This document shows positions 47,486 through 57,900 of a DNA stretch of 64,000 nt, piece by piece. The notes beneath the pieces were generated by a model that was not told the DNA's origin, searched no databases, and worked only from the letters and a program-made list of their open reading frames with translations. This DNA is from Ichthyophonus hoferi (lineage: Eukaryota; Opisthokonta; Ichthyosporea; Ichthyophonida; Ichthyophonidae), in the NCBI GenBank assembly GCA_002751075.1, contig NAOQ01000058.1, forward strand, positions 50,885 through 114,884. Reading direction: 5' to 3'. Each line of letters starts with the position of its first letter. Positions within the stretch are counted from its first letter, which is position 1. The position numbers and the translations under genes are program-made.

Positions 47486-49528
47486 CTAATATAAAAAAAT
47501 TGGCTTTGAATTCTGTTTTAGTTTTTAATAATAATTTCTATACTAATATTTAATGCCGTTAATATTTTTTATTTTTTTATTGTTTAGAATTATTATTGAT
47601 AAAAAATTGTACCAAAATTGTTCTAATTTTATTACATACACAATTTTAGTGTTATTTTAGTGTTAATGTTATAAATACTCGTCATAGGTTGTTAGCCATG
47701 ACAGTGTGCTCACAGTTACCAGGGGTTTGCATTAAGGACTACAAATTTCGGATATTATAAAATGATCTTATCCACATATTACATTTAATACTATTAAAGT
47801 ATAATTACAGTTACTAATTTAATAAGATTTAATGCATATATAAGTTATTATTACGTACACTCCGGCCATATAATAGGGATAAAGGTAAATTGCAATGAAA
47901 ATTCACTTAAGTATTAGGGGGTGTATTGCGATTCTTTCCCTCTCGGGAGATATCTTAAACATTTGTATTTTACCACAATTTAAATATTAGGTTTAGATTA
48001 ATGTGCGATTAATAATAAATACTGATTATTGGGTTAAAACCATAATCTAATGGGGGATTAATCCGTCCGATCGGGGATTAATAGTAATAGATCGTGCCCG
48101 GCTAACACGGTAACACGGGGTTTTCAAGCTCTGTCCTATAGAAAAATTAGTTGTTTTGAGCTTAGCTTACGCACGTTTACACCAAACATTAAGTCGGAGA
48201 GGTAATTTAGGCAAAATGCCAAAAGTTTATGACGTTATACGATAGATATGCTCTCCTCGGAATTTAGGCCTTTACTTTGTTACGGTGCCAAAACGTAACA
48301 ATTTAAATTATTGATACACAATGGCCAATATATATTAGTAGATAAAAACTATCTGAGCTATAATGAAATACCGATCATTCTTCTTATGTGAACACTTCCT
48401 AGAGATCCAAAACATTAATGCGCAATTAGCAAGATTTGTTTTAGTAGCATATTTTTTGAAAAAACAAAAAAGCGGTCAAACATATTCCGTGTAAACTCTC
48501 AACTGTGTATTGTGAGCCGCGGATTAATCACTTTCTTTATGACAGATAAAGTAGACACTTTGAAAGATACTATGTATCGTCGAAATTGTTTTATAATAAA
48601 TAGCGCTTTTAAGAGCAATGATTAGCAGCCATCAATTGTAATACTTTAGAATTATTTTTTGTAATATCATGCTTAATTATTATTGATTCCGATTTAGTAG
48701 GTTTAGATTATATCGTTATCTCCTGATTGTTACAAACCAATCAGAAAATTAAGAATAGCCTGGGGGAGTAACCTAACTAACTTACACAGACAGGCAAATT
48801 TGCAAAAGATGAAGCAAGGAGTTAGCAAACTAAGGTTTGGCTGCTATTCTAAATTAAAAATAATAATTATGAAAAGGTAAAATTAAAATAAATTTATATT
48901 ATTTAACTATAGAAAATAAAATATTATAACTTTAAATGATGGGGTTCTTACACACTATCATTAGCCAATCATTGGCGTTTTCTAGTTTTTAAAACAACGA
49001 ACTATCTTAACCTTAACTCTTAACTGTAAATATATTTAGTCGACATTCCTTAGCTAGGTAATGAACTGGGCATGTAACATAATACCATCTATAATATACT
49101 ATCACGTAGACCAATATAATGCAAATTTTAAGATACTTTTCTTCATTCTATTTTGTAATACTTCCTATTGTCGGATTTTTTTTTGATATATACTATCGGA
49201 CGATTACATCTATTATACACTATCATAGTATTATATCATAGATATATTATTTTTCCATCCAGATCAGATCAGATGACTATAATATATACTTTTGGTTGAC
49301 TGCAACCTTTTTTTAATAAAGCTATATAAAAAAATTGGTGCTATCTTTTTTCCATTAATTTTTTAATTTTCCTAACAATACAATAGCACATCTATTTGTA
49401 TGGACCATATGTTTTTAAAGAGCATTGTCTCCTTTGATATTTATGCACATATTTATGCTATGTAATATTTTAATATTTAGCCCATGGTTTGCACATATTA
49501 CGAATTAACTTTGTTGCAACTCATTAGG
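47486..49528. other. Intergenic DNA, nothing recognised
   Basis: No exon or known element was recognised. A GC-richer patch at about 48050-48300 holds a short direct repeat (GGGGATTAAT twice, near 48052 and 48073) but no convincing frame. Confidence 0.5.
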
Positions 49529-49645
49529 TTTCTACCCATCTATTTGCTCCAATGATATTTATACATTGTTACAAGGTTATTTGTTTTACACGCATCACAA
49601 TAAAAAGATACTATTTGAGTGATTGCCCAATAGGAAAAGTAGGAG
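49529..49645 (-). repeat. Dispersed ~117-bp repeat, copy 4
   Basis: On the minus strand it reads CTCCTACTTTTCCTATTGGG, AAATAGTATCTTTTTATTGT, GATGCGTGTAAAACAAATAA, CCTTGTAACAATGTATAAAT and GGAGCAAATAGATGGGTAG. Confidence 0.8.
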
Positions 49646-50164
49646 CAATATTTTAATTATTACCTACTAGCAATACAGATTCAGCAAGGTACATAACAAG
49701 GCTTACAGTAAGATATCAAGTAAGGTTTATAATCAGTTGTACTGTGAAGTGCACAGTAAGATATATGGTAGTAAGGTACATGGTTAAGTATATAATAAAA
49801 TATATAGTATGGTAGATATTTCGGTATACCGTGCTGATTTTTGCAAAGGCCTATTAGCCCCTAAAAGACAACGAATATAGCGAAAGGAAATAATAAACAA
49901 TAACGAAGTTTATTTCAGAGTTAAAGCAAATTATAAAATTCTCACGTGCACGGTAAAAACCGGACTTGTGTGAGCAAAGACACCTTTAAGTGGAAAAACT
50001 CCTGTTTCTACCTATTAATTCTCAACAATCATAGTATCTGTATTGACAGTAGAAATGTAGAAAATACAACAGCGCTAATGAAAGAGATATTGAGCCATTA
50101 GGGATAAATCTAAATAAATGATAAACAGAAAATCTTTAATTAAACTCATAGCCAGCGAAAACCC

Positions 50165-50285
50165 TTAAGTTCAAAAGAACAATAGCTGTGCTAGTATTCT
50201 TCACGGTTCTAGAGACGCTAACGACTGGCTACAAAGAAATATTATTAAAACAAATCTATCGGCAGGCGCCCGATCAGAAATAAAA
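50165..50285 (+). repeat. Repeat paired with 52800-52915
   Basis: AATAGCTGTGCTAGTATTCT-TCACGGTTCTAGAGACGC-AACGACTGG-GGCAGGCGCCCGATCAGAAAT aligns with CTAGCTGTACTAACGTTCT-TTACGGTTCTAAACATG-GACGATTGG-CAGCAAGCGCTTGATTAAAT at 52810-52915. It may be leader sequence of an old retroelement; the family is not certain. Confidence 0.5.
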
Positions 50286-51059
50286 AAATAGCCAGCTATT
50301 GTTCAAAGAGACTATGACCAGACAAAAGGAACCCTACACAAAAGACAGAAGAGCAGAAAAAGAAGCAAGAACAATGAATATAAGCATATCTTCATTCACA
50401 GCATACGCACATGCCCACTATCGCAGGTGCCGTAAATACTGACAAGGTGTCTATCTCTGTTGATACCGATGGTTTAAAGAGATTAAGGGCTAGTATAAAT
50501 TCGGCGGAAGATAACAGCAATTCAGCGTACTGAATACGATTTCAAGAACTTATCCTGTACAAGCGACGCGTTGATCCTACAAATCACTTCACCGGATCGG
50601 ATTTGATCCGAGTCAAATTATTTCTTTAATAATTTATGTGTATTTTTTTACAAGAAACACACACTTCCCCCTGCAACCACATTAAAGTTTTGTTTGATAC
50701 CTTGTGTATCCTGTGGTATGTTAACTTAAAATTGAAAACAGAAATATATATATACTTTGCTGCTATATATTGACTACTATATTAAAATACTTTGAGAATA
50801 ATTGTTAGACTGATTGGTTCCTGGGACCTCTATCCAATAATAATTGCATTGGATTCAGGCTCACAATCACGTATTTAGTGTTAATTGGAAATTTCGCCTC
50901 CAGGGAGTTGCTTTAGGCTATGTTTGGTGTTGTCTTAATGTAAAATGGTCATTGGTCCAGAACTTGTGAACCCTGTGATTGTAGTGAACTAGCGATCGAT
51001 TTGCGATCGATAATTTTTTCAGTCGTAGCACAATTAGATTGCTACTTGTTTTTATATTT

Positions 51060-51620
51060 CAACTGGTATCTACTAAACAAAAACCTAAACTGAAACGTAA
51101 ATTTAATGTATATATTTCGTTTATCACCACCAATAAATTAATTAACAACATGAACAATACTCTATAAGTTCTACAACACAGAATGAGCCCTGTTATCAAG
51201 ATGGATGCAGCATGGTAGGAGCTGGTTAATTCAACCCTATTGACTGAATTCAGGGGCTTCAATTCCAAGACTGATATTTTAAGACTTGGATGGACAAGGT
51301 CAAACTGTTTTTCAGGCATTATGAGATTTTTTCTTGTTAAAAACAGTTCCAATTATTGAGACTATCAGCATCCATGATAAAGGCTTATCTGACCGGGAGA
51401 GTTTTGAGTTCTGTGAAGAGTTACGTGAAAAGTTCTGTGAAGAGTTCTACTCTGCTTTCCTTGGACAGCGACACCCATACTAGCTGTAGCATTTTAATAA
51501 ACACTCCGGTTTCCTTCATGTTGCACCAGATTCAATTAATAAACTAGGGACATTTGAGGGAGTCCAAGATTTCAACTATTCAGTCCCATATTGAAATCAA
51601 TACCAAGCCGAAGCTCTTTT
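51060..51620 (-). repeat. Inverted, rearranged copy of a repeat at 53440-53990
   Basis: The minus strand of 51180-51330 (AACAGTTTGACCTTGTCCAT, CCAAGTCTTAAAATATCAGT, CTTGGAATTGAAGCCCCTG) matches the plus strand of 53715-53830. The plus strand of 51545-51600 (GACATTTGAGGGAGTCCAAG, ATTTCAACTATTCAGTCCCA) matches the minus strand of 53515-53460. A third piece (51160-51182, TTCTACAACACAGAATGAGC) matches 53950-53970 in the same orientation, so the two copies are rearranged relative to one another. Confidence 0.55.
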
Positions 51621-52152
51621 TTTGACCGTTAATCGCGATCGTAAAATGATTTAATTATTTGCTACCATGTTCCATCAACGTCCTGCAATCTCATGATTCT
51701 CAAGGTCCCTTCAATTCTAATAGTGACAAATGCAACAGAAACATAAACCTTGTATGGCAATAGAGTATAGCACGTAATTTGTTTTTTTTCATATATACTA
51801 TTATAATGTACATCTTTATACGTTCAAATAAGTTGATGGGTAGGAGCATTAACTTAATAACTTTTGTTATCAGTAGGAACGTAGTGCTTTTAGCGTACCA
51901 CAATATTATTGGGGAACACGTACCTAAGCCAACCAAGAGTATATGATTACAGGTAATTTACGTTCGTGACCCACAAAACTTTGCCATCATTTAATATTTG
52001 CTAAACAATATTATAATATATATATATAGTCCCCAGTTAAATTTGCTGAATTACTAAGTAAGATTATGCCAATTTTTATCTGCGTGCTTTTCTTCACTCT
52101 TTTTTAAGTAGACTACACCCTTAATAATAAGATATACAGATACATGCATATG

Positions 52153-52153
<1 letters not shown>

Positions 52154-52217
<64 letters not shown>

Positions 52218-52530
52218 NNNNNNNNNNNNNNNNNNNNNNNNNNNNNNNNNNNNNNNNNNNNNNNNNNNNNNNNNNNNNNNNNNNNNNNNNNNNNNNNNNN
52301 NNNNNNNNNNNNNNNNNNNNNNNNNNNNNNNNNNNNNNNNNNNNNNNNNNNNNNNNNNNNNNNNNNNNNNNNNNNNNNNNNNNNNNNNNNNNNNNNNNNN
52401 NNNNNNNNNNNNNNNNNNNNNNNNNNNNNNNNTTATTATTAGTATCATTACTATAATCGTCAAATAGTATTATATTAAAAAACTAATATATTAATATTAA
52501 TTTTAATATTACTATTACCGTCAATTATTA

Positions 52531-52561
<31 letters not shown>

Positions 52562-52690
52562 GTTGTGATCGTCAATTATTAATATTAAAAATAATATATT
52601 ATTATTATTCTTGACTTTTATTATTAGTACCAATAATAATATTATCGTCAATTAGTATTATGATAGTCAATTATTATTATTAACATTCAA
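52154..52690. repeat. TTA trinucleotide microsatellite with an N gap
   Basis: A (TTA)n run covers about 52154-52217, N covers 52218-52432, and decayed TTA/AAT repeat text continues to about 52690. The gap sits inside the microsatellite, a usual reason for a break in assembly. Confidence 0.85.
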
Positions 52691-52778
52691 TTGGCGACTC
52701 CGAAGCCTGTGGACGAAGAACTACCACAGATTGCTATAGGGCTATGGACTCAACACGCTTCCACTGCGCCACTCTGCT
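52688..52778 (-). mobile_element. Module with an initiator-tRNA-Met 5'-half sequence
   Basis: The minus strand of 52778-52739 reads AGCAGAGTGGCGCAGTGGAA, GCGTGTTGAGTCCATAGCCC. It matches nucleotides 1-40 of animal initiator tRNA-Met with about five differences and begins exactly at the tRNA 5' end. Homology stops in the anticodon loop. The next ~50 bp (TATAGCAATCTGTGGTAG, AGGCTTCGGAGTCGCCAATTG) recur at 61485-61541 and weakly at 31105-31150. Two readings fit: the plus-strand primer-binding site and LTR end of a copia-type relic primed by half-tRNA (known for Drosophila copia), or a tRNA-derived SINE. On the minus strand the module runs into a TAA microsatellite, as SINE tails often do. Confidence 0.55.
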
Positions 52779-52799
52779 ACATACAGATTCTGATAGTTT

Positions 52800-52915
52800 G
52801 TAAATATACAAAAGAAAGCTAGCTGTACTAACGTTCTTTACGGTTCTAAACATGTAGACGATTGGAGTCAAAATTGGAAATTAATAAATTAAGCGACCAG
52901 CAAGCGCTTGATTAA
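52800..52915 (+). repeat. Repeat paired with 50165-50285
   Basis: See the partner copy for the aligned words. Here it follows the tRNA-half module by about 25 bp, whereas no such module is seen beside the 50.2 kb copy. Confidence 0.5.
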
Positions 52916-53439
52916 ATCGAACTATTTGTGTCAATTAAGCTATGCCTAAGGAATTCAAACAACAACCGCTAATAATCCGAGGATACGTCCATCCAGACAT
53001 AACTTATATTCTCGATACGACCGGAATCACCAACAAGGACAGAACTTCACTTTCTGTTGATTCAACAGTAAGTACAAATAAGAGAACCCGCACATAGTTG
53101 GACCCCAATGTCAACACTATCATTGATTATCAGACAAATGTAACGGACTAAGAGACAGACAATATTTATATCTCCGAGAAGGAATTAATCTTCACTTATC
53201 AACAATCAAGTGTTACTAGAAGACTGAATCTGAATTCCAATAAAACTGCCTATGATTCTCCAGAAAAAAAAATTAAGAATAGAATCTGTGCAACGTAAGT
53301 TACCACAAAACAATGATATTTTGGAGAATCCCTTACTTGCCACAGAATTTCAAAATGCTGCACCTCAATGTTGACATTGATTCTCATAACACTGATCCTC
53401 CTACCCATGATTTTGTTGAAGCAGACCATGTAATCATAG

Positions 53440-53990
53440 GCAGTTTCAATCTCAGACCATAAAACGCTTTCAATATGGGACTGAATATTTGAAATCTTAA
53501 ACTTTCTCAAATTTCCCTGGTTTATGAAATAAATTCAGTGCAACATGAAGTAAACTGGAATATTTATGAAAATGTCACAACTAGTATAGGCGTTCTCATT
53601 GAAGGAAGGCAGAGCAAATCTCTTTACAAAAATCTCTTAGTCAGACAAGCTTCTATTATAGGCACTAATAGTCCCAAATATCAGAACTGTTGTCAACAAA
53701 TAAAAGATTTTAAAATACCTGAAAGGCAGTTTGATGCCCATCCAAGTCTGAAAATTACCAGTCTTGGGATTGAAGCCTGTAAATTTGGTCAATAGGGCTA
53801 AATTAACTGGTTCCTTCCAAATTGTGTTCATCTTGATACCAAAGCTAACACAAAATGAAACAATTTCTTTTTTAACAGTGTACAAGCCGAGAGCCTATGG
53901 CCCTTTCATTCTTAATAACTTTCTTAATGGTGTAAACAATATGCTCCAAGTTCCACAACACAGAACAAGCTAACCTAAAGGTCAATGACT
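53440..53990 (+). repeat. Repeat with inverted relative at 51060-51620
   Basis: Contains GGCAGTTTGATGCCCATCCA, AGTCTGAAAATTACCAGTCT, TGGGATTGAAGCCTGTAAAT and AAGTTCCACAACACAGAACA, shared in rearranged order with 51060-51620. Short open frames on both strands (for example 53538-53795) are probably accidental or remnants of an unidentified element. Confidence 0.5.
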
Positions 53991-54264
53991 TAAGAATAAA
54001 TACAAAAGATGTAAGTAATAAAATTCTTGACTCAGAACCTGTCTGAGACCTATTTATATACCTTTATTGCGGTCAAGAAAGCCAATAAATATAGAATTAC
54101 ATCATGAATAGATTATGGTACCACAAATGAATCTTACCACGTACTAGAGCAATCTGTATGTGCCATCTTTACATATAAATTGAAAAATAAATAAACAAGA
54201 ATAGAAGGATATGATTGCTTTATAAAGGAGAAAGGGGTGTAAAATACTGCTATACCTAACTACT

Positions 54265-54655
54265 TATTTTTTTATAACAATAAATGCATAATATAGCTGG
54301 CTATAATAAATACATTTTATGGCTTGTAATAAAAAATATATAATCTAACTTTTAGCTATAAATATATAGGGTAGTTTGTAATAATAATATATAATATAGT
54401 TCGTAATAATAAATATATTATAGTTTGTAATAAAAAAATATAATATAGTTTGTAATAATAAATATATTATAGTTTGTAATAATAAATATATAATATAGTG
54501 TGCAATAATAAATATACGATACACTTTGTAACAATAAATATAAAATATATTTAGTAATAATAAATTTATAATATACTTTGTAATAATGAATAAATAATAT
54601 CGTTTGCAATAATAAATATACCAAATGGCTTGTAATCACAAATAAATAATATTGT
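54265..54655. repeat. Minisatellite of ~27-30 bp AT units
   Basis: About 13 tandem variants of TAATAATAAATATATAATATAGTTTG. It lies about 250 bp upstream of the GPATCH8-like start codon. Confidence 0.8.
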
Positions 54656-54904
54656 ACTAATATTATGTAGTAAATATAGACATTGAATAATTATATAATT
54701 AATCGCATCACCAGCATCTACATATCTACAGAAGTTGCGTTTTATCCTACATATAATTCAAATATTACATATATTATATACTAATAAAAGATATATATTG
54801 CAGTATATTTCAATATTAAGTATAAGTAATAATAGTACTTTTTGTGGTTCACCTTCCTTTCTCTCTTGAAACATCAATCCCGACATTATTATATTACTAT
54901 TATT

Positions 54905-57900
54905 ATGAGCTATCCACCCACTATCGGAGGGGAGGAAGCCCAAGGGAATGGCTACCAAGCCTATATAAATACTATGAAAGAGAAGGTATTCTATTATACA
55001 TGTTATGCTAAGTTATGTATAGTGGTTGGGGAGGGATTAGGATAATACAGCCTGGATATCTTTATCTACTCAGTCATTGTAATGATAATTGAGACAACAC
55101 CAGTCCTTTTTGGAAGGAGGCTGTTCTACACCTTTCCCCTCGACCTGCTTACAGCCGTCTATCTTATTCTTCTCTTCTCTTCTTTCTCTTTCTCTCTTTC
55201 TTCACCTCTCATTCCTTCTCCCTTCTCCTCTACCCCATTCTGTCGCACTATATCAATACACCTTGTTACTACACTCTCCACTATGACTCTTACCACTGTC
55301 TTTTATTAGCCCCCTTGTATTGTAGGTGGCAAAGGACTTTCAATATCAACATCACCATTGTGGTTGTAGTGTTTTAGCCTATCGTTCTTGTGCCCACAAT
55401 CTAATGTATATATACATATATATACATATACACATACGCATAAATGTCTGCACACCTTTGTCCAGCCATTTAAAATTTTAAATCATAGTTAAAAATTATA
55501 GTCATGCTTATTCGTAAATACTTATACTAATAAATTGATTGGTTTCTATTTTATCGTATTCTCCAATCTTTGCATCGAGTTATATATAATATTTTAAATG
55601 CCATCTAATTGTCATTGGCTTTTTCCCACACCCTTTCTTCTCTCCCTCCTCTCCCTCTCACTCCCCTTCCCCTTTCTAGAGGGATGAAGAAGACTTCCTT
55701 TCCTCTCTCGATGGAGATGAGAGAGTATTTGAACGTAACCACCGACCTACCGACTTAGATCTATCAGGCACAGAACAGTCCAGTGTAGATACGCCCATAG
55801 CCAAGGTATTATTAGTATAGTCTGAATAATGATACTATATCATATAATCACAATAACATATACAACATATACACACTTTCAGTTATCCATAGCAATACAT
55901 AATCTTACAACAAGTACACTGAATATACTAACACCTATTATTATGACCTGGAATAGTGATAGTATCGAAGCATTATCTTTTTTTCATATGTAGGTTTATA
56001 GTGTAAGCAGAGGTTTACTAGTACTAATAGAAATTTATTATGTCAATATAAGGTTATTCTTATATCTATTTAATTCTATCCGAGTGCAGTTGTATAGCTA
56101 TACATATATATATATATATATGTATATAGACATATATGTATGTATGTATGCATATATGTAGGTAGGTATATGTGTAGGTATGTATATATATATATATGTA
56201 TGTATGTATGTATGCATGTTTGTATGTTTATATGTTTGTATGCATGTACGTACGTGCATGTATTTGCATACATTATATATTCTATTTCTATGTGAATAAA
56301 TGTTCATTATGTTCATGAACATTACAACTACCATAGCCCACCTTCTATCCAGACTAATGTTGGCTACAAGCTATTGGAGAAGATGGGATGGAAAGAGGGC
56401 ACTGGTTTGGGACGAAATGGCACTGGTAATTGGCTATATGCTATATATATTTATTGCTTTATAGGAGGCACCTTTGGTAGGATTAACATTATGCAATTAC
56501 ATCTATACAATAAATATAATATTTATTATGATTGGGTGGTATATAAGTATCGATTGGTAATTGGATAATGAGAGGAGAGCAATACATTCTATATACATAT
56601 CCTTTAGAATTTCTATCCTATCCTATGCCCTATATATATCTCATTTAAACCTTCTAACCTATCCCCTACTCTATTTATAATGCAGGGAGGGTGGATCCTA
56701 TTCGCCATGATGACCAGTTAGGGTTCATGGGGTTAGGTAAATGGCAGTTAGATATGGATTATGCTGAGGTAGCCTTAGCTGAGAGAAGGAAGTTGGAAGT
56801 AGAGGTAGAGGATACGGAGGCAAGGAAGACGAAACGGGAGGTGTGTTTGCGTTTTTATTCCCTGCATATATGCTTCTTACATTGCATTTTTTCCTATCCA
56901 TCTTTCTCTTTTTCTTTCTTTTTTTTTTTTTCTCTTTTTCCTTCCTTCCCTCTCTCTCTTTCTCGTACTCTCACATACATTCTTAATTAGCTACTCTTTT
57001 TTTATTCTTTTTTTTTATCGGCTCATACTGCATTTTCTCTCTATCTTTTCTTATTAGGCACACTCTATAGTTTATTTTTTATATGTTTCTTTGTTCTATA
57101 TCTCCTTGGTCTCTTTTCTTTTCACTCACTTCCCACTAACATTATAAATTCTTAAGGATTATATAAACTGTGTCTAACCAATTACACCATAAGTCAACGG
57201 ATAAGAAGTAGTCAATGCCTTGTTATTTCTACAACTATACTCTATATCATACTTAGCTATAGTGTTATTTATCTTTGTCTACTATATAATAGCAATCACA
57301 CCATATAGCAAAATGTTCACAAAACAAATTATTATTAAGAAAACATTAAGATCAGTTGCCATAGAAACATACTACTACTTCTAATTAGTGTACAATAAAT
57401 TAGACTACTAACAAAAAGTAGTATAAATTAAACTAGGCTATTACTAGCATATAGCATAGTAATCATACCTTTTTTTATCTTACACTAACACTATAATACC
57501 CACCTATCTATATACATGACACTATATACTAACCTTATATTACTTCCATGTAGGCAGCTGTGGCTAAACAGGATGCTACTGCAGCAGAGTTGAAAAAAAT
57601 AAACGAAGTGTTTTACTGTGATATATGTAATAAAGGATATACAAAGGTCTCTGATTGGGAGAACCATTTAAGTTCCTATGATCACCACCATGTAAAGGTA
57701 AGCATTTAATTTTGATTCTAGCTATACACCTATAGTTATACTTTGTTTGGTACTGTAGGACTAGATGTAGTATTATTTCTTTATTACTGCATATAAATGT
57801 ATTATATAGTTTAGTGGTATGTATGCAGGTTGATATAACTGATTATCATTATTACTATTACGAATAACCTAAGTATAAGATATGTATATGTCCTATAATT

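Noticed and set aside
52739-52778. A working initiator tRNA-Met gene
   Set aside because: Only the 5' half is present; the anticodon 3' side, T-arm and 3' acceptor strand do not match.
56076-56334. Minus-strand His/Thr/Tyr-rich frames
   Set aside because: Product of GTAT/ATGT simple repeats in a GPATCH8-like intron.
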